The translations under genes and the position numbers were made by a program. Below, in pieces: positions 31,601 to 42,006 of a stretch of DNA of 64,000 bases. Origin of the DNA: Hypericum androsaemum (Eukaryota; Streptophyta; Magnoliopsida; Malpighiales; Hypericaceae); assembly GCA_963995505.1 (NCBI GenBank), contig OZ023199.1, positions 3,901,906 through 3,965,905 on the forward strand. The letters run 5' to 3'. The notes beneath the pieces are model-generated. The model saw nothing but the letters and a program-made list of their open reading frames with translations, did not search any database and was not told the DNA's origin. The first letter of the stretch is position 1. Every line of letters starts with the position of its first letter.

Positions 31601-34600
31601 ATGTTCCGTGTGACATGCTCTTGTTCATAGGTTTTAGTTCTTTACCTTCATAAGCTGGTAGGATCTTTTGGGTCCCAAACCCCTGACCTTTTTAGCTATA
31701 ATGATTATTCTTTCTTGTCATGTACAATTCCTTTTGTTGTCCTCAAAATGATGGCATATTATGACAGAAAGGAGGTGCTTCTTGTCTTTGAGGTTGTTTT
31801 CTTATATCGAATATGCTATTAAATGTTTGGGTGTTGAAGTTCCATCGTAGGAAATTATTTGCACAATTATAGTATGATGGATAATAAAAGAGAGGCCAGT
31901 CTATGATTTATGTTGTGACAGTGGACCACATTCAACCCATAATGTCTGATATGTAGTTCTTTTAGCTACTGTCAAGCTTGATCCAAATATGTATTTAACT
32001 TGATTTTGATCTTTATCCAGGAGGTAGATCCTTGCGAGGACTTGACAGATGATGACATTCGCACAGCCATTCAAAATGCCACGGGTCCAAAATCTGCTTT
32101 GTTTGTTCCCGAGGTACTTCTTTTTCATATGATTATTCTTGTTATCTCTTGTTCATTGCTTTTAATTAGTTCCTTACAGTTTGTTTTGGTGTTAATATGG
32201 AGGTTCCTTTTGATGTTCTTGTGAGAAGACAAATAGCCCGTCTACTGGATCCAAGTCAACAGTGTGCAAGATTTATATACGACGAGTTAGTGAAGGTTAG
32301 ACTTTGGTATCTCTATGCTCCTTTGGCATGTCTATTTGTACGGTAACATATTTTTCCTCTCCAGATTAGCCATCGATGTTTAGTAAATGAACTACAGCGA
32401 TTTCCTGTTCTGAGAAAGTGCATGGATGAAGTCATCAGTAACTTCTTGAGAGATGGTCTTGGACCGGCAGAGACAATGATTGCCCACCTTATTGAAATGG
32501 AGGTACGCTGAGAGTAAGGTTCTGAGATATTCTTTTATGGCACTAAATTCTAGATTCCAAACCTCGAATAGAAAAAATAAGATGATGTTAACTCTTCTTG
32601 CAAGTAAGTTGAGAAAGAAAACTGAAGTTTTAAGATGAGTAGTTTGTACGAGGTGCTCCTTGGGCTCAATTATTTATGGTGTTGTGCATTTTCTTTTTTG
32701 ATTAAATTATTTAGGTATCAGTAGAAAAATTGCTGATGGTTGCTTTGTCGTTTTGTCACCATATTGACAGTGCATAGCCTTGGCTTCTTCTTGTTACGTG
32801 ATTGTTGATGTAGATGCTGGTATAATTTGATCAACTTGGCTTCCAAATTTAGATGTAGGTTCAGCTGAAATCTTATTCTCTTTAGGCCCCGACATGTGTC
32901 CTGTTATATAAATCTAGGGGTTTACTGTTACACCAGGATCAATTGAATTTCTTGAAGGGATTGTGTCTATTGCTTTCTTTCTCTCGCTAACCTATTCAAA
33001 AGTTGTAATCTACATTTACATGTTGGTACTGTGTTTCTAAATTTTGGCTTAGTTGAGCTCATCAGAAATGTTTTGAACAATAACGGGCTGTTTTCTAGAT
33101 GGACTATTTGAACACTTCCCATCCAAATTTTATTGGGGGGAGCAAGGCTGTGGAGATTGCATTACAGCAGATGAGATCTTCTAGGCTTCCCATTCCAATT
33201 GCTCGGCAAAAGGTAGTCTCTTATGAGGCATGGTTTTAGAATATGCTCTTTCAGTATTTGTTTTCAGTTACTTGCTTATGCATGCCTCGTTTACTCGTTT
33301 CATCTTGTTATGAAGGATGGTGTAGAGAATGATAAGGTGCAGTCATCATCTGATAGGAATGTGAAGTCTCGGGCTATTATTGCTAGACAAGTAAATGGAA
33401 TACTACCTGACCAGGCATGGGAATATCTACAGCTTCTCTCTTTTGCTACTGAATAGTGTGTCTGGGCAATGTGGTATGTTTATTGCCAACTATAATACGC
33501 ATATATACGTTTGCCAATACAGGGCGTACGGAGTGTAACTGACGGTGAAAAGTTGACACCGGGTAATGTGGCAGCTCTATCCCTCAACTTTCATGTGGCC
33601 ATGCATCACCAACACAGATAACTTCTTATTGCCACTTCTGGAACATTGTGTATTCTAAGCTACTGATGTTCTCTCGTTTTATCAGGGAACACAGGTGGTT
33701 CATCTTGGGGTATTCCATCTTTATTTGGTGGGGCTGATAACTCCCGTACAGCTGCTAAAGAAAACGTGGCAAGCAAATTACAGACGGAACCTGCTTATAA
33801 TGTAGAAGCAGTGGACCATAGTTTCTCTATGATTCATTTAAGAGAGGTAGAACATGAAGCTTTTGACTATGGTTTCTCTTTGAGTGTATATACTATATGA
33901 AAATTTCTTTGTTTTATTTCTTTTTGTGTAGCGTGTCTAACAAACAATCCATTCTTTCTGTCTTAGCCTCCATCTATCTTGAGGCCCCCAGAAAATCACT
34001 CGGAGCAAGAGACTATTGAAATCGCTGTTACTAAGTTGCTTTTGAGATCATACTATGACATTGTTCGGAAGAATGTGGAGGACTTGGTACCCAAAGCAAT
34101 CATGCATTTTCTGGTATGCTACAGCCAACAAAGCTAGCAAACCCTCCGAACACTAAAATTATTGTCGCTTTTTCATTTCGATAAATTTATGGTCTTAACA
34201 AGTGTTCTTTTCAACTTATATAAAAAAAAGTAATTTTGTGAAGTCATCTGATAACTTCTTTGACCAAAGGGCATTTGGCCTAGCGGTACAAGATGTAGAT
34301 GATTTGATGGAGGTTCAGGGTTCAAATCCTGCCGAGGTGCAATTCTTGGTGTAAAAAATTTACCTTTACAAAAAAAAAAAACTGATAACTTCTTAAAATT
34401 AATTCCTGTCTGCATGTTGGTCTTTGTGCTCGCGACTCTAGTAGACATTTAGAATCAATTATTCTGGTTCTTCATGTTGGATATATTTACTTGCATTTAT
34501 ATTGAATTGGTGATAATTCACGGATCCTGTTGCATGAAAATTGTTAGTGATCCAAAATACAGCAATTATTCCGGTACTACTCATGATCTCTGTTGTCAAT

Positions 34601-37600
34601 AGCCTATACCTCCGCTATGTCGCGGAAACCACACCTTCATGAGTCATGATGGATATAGGTTGCTATAAATTCAGGTAAACTTTGTAAGAAGTTAATGAAC
34701 TCAACAACCTTTCTTTTATTGCATTCAATGGATAAGTATTTATACAAGAGAGAGGAGCAAAAAGAGCTCAATCTGAAACAACAGGCAGCAGTAGCTGTTG
34801 CAGGAGCAACGGCTCTTTTCCTGAAGTGACAGGGAACTAGCATTAGCTAGAAAACAAAGATGGAACCTTATTTAAATGGTTCAACAAACTGCCTAGTCCT
34901 ATCCTAACCATAGGGAGACTAAAATAGACATGATGATCAATATGATCATCATGTCCCTTCATCAGCTTCATATTCTGCAGAATTTGCAGACCATCTTCTC
35001 CACTAGGAATAAGTCAACATCAGAACATGGTAAGATAGTACCAGGCAGGGACATCATTGAGTGTTCTTGATCCGGGGTCGATGCAGCTTGTCTCTGATAG
35101 CAGCTCCTCCTTGATCATCATCAGAATTACTTGTTCCATTAGGAGTGCAGCAGGTACAAGCTTCTGCAGTAGGAAACTTAGCATAAGTTAGCATATAAAT
35201 CATAGGTAATTCAACACTCCCCCTCAAGTTGAGTTTGTAAGGATCAAACAAATTCAACTTGCTCGACAGGTATTGAAAGTAACCAGGACTTAAAGCTTTA
35301 GTAAATATATCAGCAATTTGTTCCTTGCTGCAGAGAAAAGGTGTAGCAATAACCTTGCTTAGAACTTTTTCCCTTACATAGTGACAATCAATCTCAATAT
35401 GTTTAGTTCTCTCATGGAACACAGGATTAGCAGCTATGTAAATAGCAGATTGATTGTCACAAAACATTAACATAGGACCCTCGGGTTTAAATCCTAATTC
35501 AGTCATCAATTGCTTAAGCCAAACAAGTTCAGTAGCAGTCAAGGCCATAGCTCTATACTCAGCTTCAGCTGAAGATCTAGAGACAACAGTTTGTTTCTTG
35601 CTTTTCCAAGTGACAAGGTTTCCTCCCACAAAGGTGCAATAGCCACTGGTGGATTTTCTGCCATTTATGCAGCCAGCATAGCTGGCATCAGAAAAACCAA
35701 TTACACTCATGTGGCCAGCTTTCCTCATGAGTAAACCTTTACCCGGGCTAGCCTTAAGATAATGCAAGATCCTGTCAATAATAAGCACATGACTAGACCT
35801 AGGTTGATGCATTGCTTGGCTGATCAAGCTCACAGCATAAGAAATCTCAGGCCTAGTAATGGTAAGATAGATAAGTTTCCCAACTAACCTTTGAAATCTG
35901 CCCACATCACTTACCAGATCACCATCAGTTAAGGAGAAGTTCGTGCCATATTCAATAGGAGTAGAAGCAGGGGCAGCATTAGTTTTCAGAGTTTCCTTTA
36001 AAATATCAAGCACATACTTCCTTTGACACATGTGAACACCCTTGTCAGAATAAGCAAACTCAATTCCCAGAAAATATTTGAGGATTCCTAGGTCTTTAAT
36101 GTCAAATCTGGTTTTCAAGGCAGCTTTCAACTTAGTTATGCCTTTCAGATTGTTCCCAGTAATGATAATGTCATCAACATACATGCAAACAACAATCTTT
36201 CCTTCGTTATTATCATTGGTGAACAGAGTTTCATCAGAATAACATTTCTTAAACCCTAGGCTCATAAGTTCTTTACTTAAACGATGATACCAAGCCCTAG
36301 GAGACTGTTTAAGACCATAAATAGCTTTTCTTAGTTTCAAAACTTTGCCTTCAGGTTTTAAAATGAAGCCCTCAGGAGGATCCATGTAAATTTCTTCTTC
36401 TAAATCTCCTTGAAGGAAGGCATTTTTAACATCCATTTGCAAAAGATCCCAACTATTGTTCACTGCAGTAGAAATGATCACCCTTATGGTGTTCATTTTT
36501 GCCACAGGAGCAAAAGTTTCTGTGTAATCAACCCCTGGAACCTGAGAAAAACCTCTAGCCACTAATCTGGCTTTATGCCTCTCAATGGTACCATCTTTGT
36601 TGTATTTAACTTTGAAAAGCCATCTACAACTAACAGTTTTCTTGTTAGGTGGCAGATCAGTAATGATCCAGGTTTTGTTTTTCTCTATAGCATCAAGTTC
36701 TTCTCTCATAGCATTTTTCCACACTCTAGACTTACTGGCAGAAGCATAATCAGCCGGCTCATCATCTTGGTCAATTCTATTCAGAAAGCAACAGTGCTCT
36801 TTGGAGATAAGGTCATAGGAAACATACCTTGTTATTGGGTACAAGTTTGTGTTGTAAACCTTGGGATACACATTCTTCCTTACCCTAGAAGATCTTCTTA
36901 AAATTCTGTTTTCTTCAGGTTTGTTTTGGTCAGCTTCTGCAGCTACTTCTATTCCTTTCTTTGCTTCAAGTCTTTCTCCCAATCTGTTGATCTTTGTCCT
37001 AGAATAAACATGCGGATAGAAAGAGAATTCCATACCTTTGTTACTGCTGTCAGGATGTTCAGAAGTAGATTGATCAGAAACTTGTTCTTGCCCTGAATCT
37101 GAATCAACATCTGCAGGCTTTTCAGCTTGATCAGCTTCAGTTTCCTGTTTTTCCTTTGTTGCGGGTTGCTGAATGATGCATGTACTAAAGAAGTTGCGTT
37201 CTTGATCAGTGCTATTTATCGATTTATTGAAGTTGTGAATGGTTTTATTTGGGCCTTTTTTTTATGCGTTGTTGAATGCGCATTTGCTGCTAATGATATG
37301 ACTCGGAAGTTAATTTGTGTAGGCAGGCCCTCGACTGTAACTGAATAATGGCATGTGTAACTTCACTGTTAACAGGCTATCCGTCAGACACTAATCATAT
37401 CCAGTCTGCCTTCAATTTTTAACAAAGTGACTGTAAATAATTGTTCATGTTTGTTCCAGGAAAGTTCGTCGTCATGTAGGTAGTTTCTTCAATATTACAT
37501 CTGGTAAATCGCTATGCTTCCCGACCATATTCCCTTATCATTCTGCTCCACAGTGGTAGTAGTATAATTTTTCTATGGAAGTTGAATTTTGTCTTACGTC

Positions 37601-40600
37601 TTTCATACAATACCCTGACCAGATTAAGATACCCTGAAACTCGTTAGTCCAATCTGTAGGCAGTTTTTGCATGTAATAAGCTTGTTCCTCAATAAATGTG
37701 ATGTCCCTAGTAAGATATTTCTGTTTAGTCTTAGGGTTATAACACTTATAGCCTTTGGTGGTAGAGGAATAGCCCAAGAAAATGCACCTTTCAGCTTTAG
37801 GATCATGCTTGTCTCTCCTTACTTTTGGAATGAGGGCAAAGCAAACACATCCAAAAACCTTTAAATGATCCAGAATTAGAGGTCTTTGAAGAAGGATCTC
37901 TAGAGGGGCTTTAAATTGAAGAGACTTAGTGGGAGTCCTGTTTATCAGATAACAAGCTGTAAGCACAGCATCAGACCAGTAGGTCTTTGGGACATTTCTC
38001 TCAAATCTGATAGCCCTAGCAACCTCAAGAAGATGTCTATTCTTCCTCTCAGCCACTCCATTCTGCTGAGGAGTGTAAGTACAAGATTTTTGATGTACAA
38101 TGCCTAGCTCTTTTAAATGTTTAGACAAGTTATGATATTCAGATCCATTATCAGTCCTAAGAACCTTAATTTTCTTCTCAAATTGGTTCTCGATCAGTTT
38201 CCTAAACCCCTCAAATATGTCAAAAACTTCAGTCTTGTTTTTTAACAAGTAGAGCCAGGTAGTTTTAGTGAACTGATCAATGAAAGTAATAAAATACTTG
38301 TAACCATCATAAGAAAGAGAAGAAGAGGTCCACAAGTCAGAATGAATCAAAGCAAAAGGCTCAAAATATTCAGTAGTAGAATCATGAAAGACATTTCTAC
38401 AAGATTTAGCCATTTTGCAGCTAGTACAACTAGAGGAGATGGACTGATTACATGCAACAAACTTGTTTAAGATCAAATCAGATGGGTGGCCTAATCTATT
38501 GTGCCAAGCTTCTGGATTGCTTTGAGTGGATGCACTCAAAGCAGCTTCTGGCCAGCTTTGAGTGGATGCAACCAAGGCATTCCTAGCTATCCCATCATCA
38601 AGAGTATAAAGTCCTCTCCTCATCTCCCCTCTACCAATCATGTTCCCTGATTTCATGTCCTGAAAGTACACAGATTTGGGTTCAAAAATTACTCTACATT
38701 TAAGTTTGTTAGTGATTTCACTAACAGAAAGAAGTTTAGCATTTAGTTGCCTAATTAACAACACATCAGAATGGTTTTTAGAAGCCAAGAAACTTCTTTT
38801 TCCTATGCCAGTTATGGGAAGTTTCTCACCATTAGCAACAGAGACTTTAGAAGAGCCATCTTTATGATCTATATCGTTTAAATCATGCTCATCAAAAGTC
38901 ATGTGATGACTGGCACCAGAATCAATAACCCAACACATAGGTTTATCATTAAAAATAGTGAGGGAAACTGCAGAAATGTTACCAGTATCCTGCTGAGAAT
39001 TGATCATCTTCTCAGCATGATGTTGTAGGCTAGCATTCTGGCAAGGGCCTCCACCTTTGCTGAGTTGTTGCAGATATTGTTGTACCATTGTTTCAATGGA
39101 CTTTTGCATCTCTTTAGGCTTGTGGTGGTGGTCCTTGTTGTGGTCGATGGAGTTGTGTTCAGCAGGTGGAGCAGCAGAGAAGTTTGCAGACGCAATATTC
39201 TGCTTTTGAGGTCTTAGATGAGGGTGTAGGAACCAACACCTGTCCTGGGTATGGCCATTTTTCTTGCAGTGGTCACAGAACAGGTGTGTTCTGGAACTTT
39301 GAGGAGTAGTCTTTCCTCCCCTGCCTTTGAATCCTCCTCTGGTGGAAGCTCCACCTCTGCCTGAACCTCCCGTGGAGTAAAACACACTCGAATCAGTGTG
39401 TTCCTCCTTGTCTCTGCTGCCCAGCATAAGTTTCTTCCTTGTTTGTTCTTGCTGAATCCTAGCACACACAGTGCTTAAGGTAGGTAGCTCAGGGGCCATA
39501 AGAATCTGGTCCACCAGGCCCTCAAACTCAGGATCAAGAAGGCCAAGTACACTGAAGATCTGATCTTGCTCAGCTCTATCTTGAGCAATGAGCATGTCAG
39601 ATGTTGGAGGCCTATAGATGGCCAACTCATCCCACATTTGTTTGACTTTACCAAGTGCTTCCACAAAGGACACACCATTTTGCTTGCTTTCAGCAATTTT
39701 CTTCTTCAGCTCATACACTCTGAGAAGATTTTTCTGATTTCCATACATTCCCATGAGAGCATCCCAGAGATCTTTTGACGTGTTTGAGAAAGCAAACACA
39801 TCATAGACTTTAGGCTCAAGGGAACTATGGATAATCCTCATGATAACTTGATCATTGACCTCCCATGTATCAAACTCACCACTGTTTTTATCAGTGGGAG
39901 CAGGAATTTTTCCTGTGACATAGCCAAGCATGCCCTTGATATTTAAGGACATTTTTGCTGCCTTGGCCCAGATGAGATAGTTAGGGCCATTTAGGAGAAT
40001 GGGGGTGAATTTTATGTTTGTACTGGTTTCACTCTCAAAGGAGATGATTTTTCTGGGTTGTTGGTTTGGAAGTTGAGTGGAGGCTGATGAATCTAGAACG
40101 GAAGCAGGATTTTCAGCCATGGAGCTCTGATACCATATAAATTCAGGTAAACTTTGTAAGAAGTTAATGAACTCAACAACCTTTCTTTTATTGCATTCAA
40201 TGGATAAGTATTTATACAAGAGAGAGGAGCAAAAAGAGCTCAATCTGAAACAACAGGCAGCAGTAGCTGTTGCAGGAGCAACGGCTCTTTTCCTGAAGTG
40301 ACAGGGAACTAGCATTAGCTAGAAAACAAAGATGGAACCTTATTTAAATGGTTCAACAAACTGCCTAGTCCTATCCTAACCATAGGGAGACTAAAATAGA
40401 CATGATGATCAATATGATCATCATGTCCCTTCATCAGCTTCATATTCTGCAGAATTTGCAGACCATCTTCTCCACTAGGAATAAGTCAACATCAGAACAT
40501 GGTAAGATAGTACCAGGCAGGGACATCATTGAGTGTTCTTGATCCGGGGTCGATGCAGCTTGTCTCTGATAGCAGCTCCTCCTTGATCATCATCAGAATT

Positions 40601-42006
40601 ACTTGTTCCATTAGGAGTGCAGCAGGTACAAGCTTCTGCAGTAGGAAACTTAGCATAAGTTAGCATATAAATCATAGGTAATTCAACAGTTGCACGCCTG
40701 TCAATAACATTTAGTCATATGACTCATAGCTCCTAGTATTGGATAGCTGTAAGTGATCCAAGTTTAAGACAATTAGATTTGCCGAGGAAGTGTTTTCTTG
40801 TATTATAGAGAAAAAGCTTATTGATTTTAAGGCTCAATGTTGTGTGTTTCACTCCCAGGTCAATCAGACTAAAATAACTTGCATGATGTTGGGAAGCTTA
40901 TGGTTACCAAATATTTTGAATTATGTGTTGAGTGTCATTTAAAGATAACAGTGGTTTGCATTTCCCTCAGGGTTAACGAAGTTAAAATATGAATGCATCT
41001 CACTGTTGAACTTAGATCTGGAATTGACATTCTATCATTGTAGCTTAATATAGTTGTCCTTGATATATATTTTTCTTGCCTTTTTTGTAGGTGAACAACA
41101 CAAAACGCGAGTTGCATAATGTATTCATTAAAAAGCTTTACAGGTGACTTTAGCTCATGAAGTTTCTGATATTTAAGCTAAAATTCTGGAAAATTATGTT
41201 GAGTGCGATACTTCCTTTTTCTGTTGTGCAAAACAGGGACAACATGTTTGACAAGATGTTGCAAGAACCAGATGATGTAGCATCAAAGAGAAAACGTACA
41301 CGTGAAACTTTGAAACTACTACAGCAGGCGTTTAAGGTGTGGATTTTCAATTTGAAGTTAAATATATATTGAACTCTGTTTAAAACTTGTTAGGTTAGTC
41401 GCTGAGTTGATGTACCTGATTGAAAAAGTTTGGTTCGAGGACCAAGTCTCTGCCTCTAACAGTACAGCTGCAAGGACACTCTTGATTGTGTTTTATTATT
41501 GTGGTGCTTGATATAAACACATGCAAGTCCTGGCCATTTAGTCTTTTATAACTAATGAAATCACAGTTCTTGATGTTTGGCTCTGTTATTTAAATGCTTA
41601 GATTTCTTTTCGAAGTCGAGTATATAATTGGTTTCTGATAAGCAAGTGAGCTGTTACCATTTCTCCGTTGCTCTAGACTCTCTTGATCGAGGGCATTTAT
41701 CCGATTACTGTTGTGGTATTATACTGACATTGCATAACCTTTTGCCAGACATTGGATGAATTACCTTTAGAGGCTGAATCTGTGGAAAGGGGATACGGTA
41801 TGGCCGCCGATCCGACAGGATTGCCAAAGATCCATGGGCTACCTACATCGTCAATGTATGCTGCCAGCAGCTCTCTTGATTCTTATTCAGCTTCTCCTAG
41901 TCACACGAGGCCTAGGAAGTCTTCTCACTCGGATGAGCTGAATTCACACTCGTATGGCAATGCCGATTCTAATGGAGGTGGACACTTTTACATGCCGGCC
42001 AATTGA
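28680..42006 (+). CDS. DRP3: Dynamin-related GTPase, DRP3 type, 20 exons, with a one-base frameshift in exon 13
   Basis: DRP3 proteins constrict and divide mitochondria and peroxisomes. Exons: 28680-29069, 29393-29675, 29755-29783, 29869-29970, 30272-30340, 30428-30487, 30743-30856, 31116-31164, 31278-31387, 32021-32113, 32203-32295, 32365-32502, 33100-33212, 33316-33414, 33523-33562, 33686-33846, 33967-34113, 41091-41143, 41237-41336, 41749-42006. The GTPase motifs are GSQSSGKSS (58-66), DLPG (164-167) and TKLD (233-236); the middle domain and a C-terminal GED (exons 17-19) follow. About 833 codons agree with plant DRP3 (about 800 aa). Exon 13 is 113 nt where 114 is needed: TTCCATCC at 33118 lacks a C, and the shifted frame stops after about 534 residues. 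Intron 14 starts with GC. The 7-kb intron 17 holds a SINE and an antisense copia element. Confidence 0.93.
34261..34381 (+). mobile_element. tRNA-derived SINE with 13-bp target duplication, in DRP3 intron 17
   Basis: Box A-like TGGCCTAGCGGTACAAGA and box B GGTTCAAATCC are followed by a short body ending TTTACCTTTAC and a poly(A) tail. CTGATAACTTCTT flanks it perfectly (34248-34260 and 34382-34394). The perfect duplication marks a fairly recent retroposition. Confidence 0.9.
34664..35216 (-). repeat. 3' LTR of the DRP3 copia element
   Basis: On the minus strand it starts TGTTGAATTACCTATG and ends CAGGTAAACTT-type sequence closing in GAATTTATA. The terminus at 34664 is fixed by the GTTGC duplication. 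Confidence 0.93.
35054..37175 (-). CDS. Copia reverse transcriptase-RNase H region
   Basis: The frame is open from at least 37175; the first [15 protein letters not shown], is at 37033, and the stop is at 35054 inside the LTR. Reverse transcriptase motifs include [39 protein letters not shown] and [11 protein letters not shown] (catalytic YVDD). RNase H follows with [18 protein letters not shown] and [13 protein letters not shown], then [10 protein letters not shown]. These enzymes copy the element RNA into DNA. No disabling change is seen in the domains, but the N-terminal linker is cut off from Gag-integrase, so this copy probably cannot make a full polyprotein. Confidence 0.93.
37176..37620. 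other. Unexplained ~445-bp segment inside the copia element
   Basis: Minus-strand integrase ends near TNEFQG at about 37620, and the linker of the reverse-transcriptase frame begins at QPATKEKQE at about 37170. What lies between has stops in the frames checked, T-rich tracts and splice-acceptor-like TTGTTCCAG on the plus strand. It resembles no copia linker I know. No terminal inverted repeat or clear target duplication was found. It could be a captured host segment or a divergent insertion. Confidence 0.5.
37538..40120 (-). CDS. Copia Gag-protease-integrase polyprotein
   Basis: The start ATG ([14 protein letters not shown]) is 15 bp into the interior, directly after the primer-binding site; the upstream extension of the open frame is LTR. 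Order on the protein: Gag ([27 protein letters not shown]), zinc knuckle [14 protein letters not shown], protease [13 protein letters not shown], the GAG-pre-integrase segment [10 protein letters not shown], and the integrase core with [13 protein letters not shown] and [13 protein letters not shown] as the DDE residues. The frame ends at 37538, about 27 codons after recognisable integrase stops, because of the interposed segment. About 860 aa. Confidence 0.93.
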   Translation of the reverse strand: MAENPASVLDSSASTQLPNQQPRKIISFESETSTNIKFTPILLNGPNYLIWAKAAKMSLNIKGMLGYVTGKIPAPTDKNSGEFDTWEVNDQVIMRIIHSSLEPKVYDVFAFSNTSKDLWDALMGMYGNQKNLLRVYELKKKIAESKQNGVSFVEALGKVKQMWDELAIYRPPTSDMLIAQDRAEQDQIFSVLGLLDPEFEGLVDQILMAPELPTLSTVCARIQQEQTRKKLMLGSRDKEEHTDSSVFYSTGGSGRGGASTRGGFKGRGGKTTPQSSRTHLFCDHCKKNGHTQDRCWFLHPHLRPQKQNIASANFSAAPPAEHNSIDHNKDHHHKPKEMQKSIETMVQQYLQQLSKGGGPCQNASLQHHAEKMINSQQDTGNISAVSLTIFNDKPMCWVIDSGASHHMTFDEHDLNDIDHKDGSSKVSVANGEKLPITGIGKRSFLASKNHSDVLLIRQLNAKLLSVSEITNKLKCRVIFEPKSVYFQDMKSGNMIGRGEMRRGLYTLDDGIARNALVASTQSWPEAALSASTQSNPEAWHNRLGHPSDLILNKFVACNQSISSSCTSCKMAKSCRNVFHDSTTEYFEPFALIHSDLWTSSSLSYDGYKYFITFIDQFTKTTWLYLLKNKTEVFDIFEGFRKLIENQFEKKIKVLRTDNGSEYHNLSKHLKELGIVHQKSCTYTPQQNGVAERKNRHLLEVARAIRFERNVPKTYWSDAVLTACYLINRTPTKSLQFKAPLEILLQRPLILDHLKVFGCVCFALIPKVRRDKHDPKAERCIFLGYSSTTKGYKCYNPKTKQKYLTRDITFIEEQAYYMQKLPTDWTNEFQGILIWSGYCMKDVRQNSTSIEKLYYYHCGAE
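40124..40135 (-). promoter_or_regulatory. Primer-binding site of the copia element
   Basis: Minus-strand TGGTATCAGAGC directly abuts the 5' LTR and is complementary to the 3' end of plant initiator tRNA-Met, the usual copia minus-strand primer. Confidence 0.9.
40136..40688 (-). repeat. 5' LTR of the DRP3 copia element
   Basis: The same 553 bp as the 3' LTR, with no difference seen by eye. On the minus strand it contains TGTATAAATACTTATCC, a TATA-like site near 40205-40220. Confidence 0.93.

Larger units (their letters stand above)
34664..40688 (-). mobile_element. Complete young Ty1/copia retrotransposon in DRP3 intron 17, antisense
   Basis: Two 553-bp LTRs that look identical along their whole length flank the element, and GTTGC is duplicated on both sides (34659-34663 and 40689-40693). 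On the minus strand the 5' LTR is followed directly by TGGTATCAGAGC, the initiator-tRNA-Met primer site. A CTTGAGGGGGAG polypurine tract precedes the 3' LTR. Gag, protease, integrase, reverse transcriptase and RNase H are all present, but a segment of about 450 bp interrupts the polyprotein between integrase and reverse transcriptase. Identical LTRs imply recent insertion. Confidence 0.95.

Noticed and set aside
34269..34340. Possible functional tRNA gene
   Set aside because: It has boxes A and B but no cloverleaf, and has a poly(A) tail and target duplication, so it is a SINE.
35454..36901. Plus-strand open frames inside the copia element
   Set aside because: They overlap the reverse transcriptase-RNase H frame on the other strand, which has full domain support.
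37127..37348. 73-codon plus-strand frame in the unexplained copia segment as a host gene
   Set aside because: It has no recognised family or motif, and part of it overlaps the reverse-transcriptase linker.
34114..41090. Copia insertion as the cause of DRP3 inactivation
   Set aside because: It lies wholly inside an intron with intact flanking splice sites; the frameshift in exon 13 is the only coding lesion seen.
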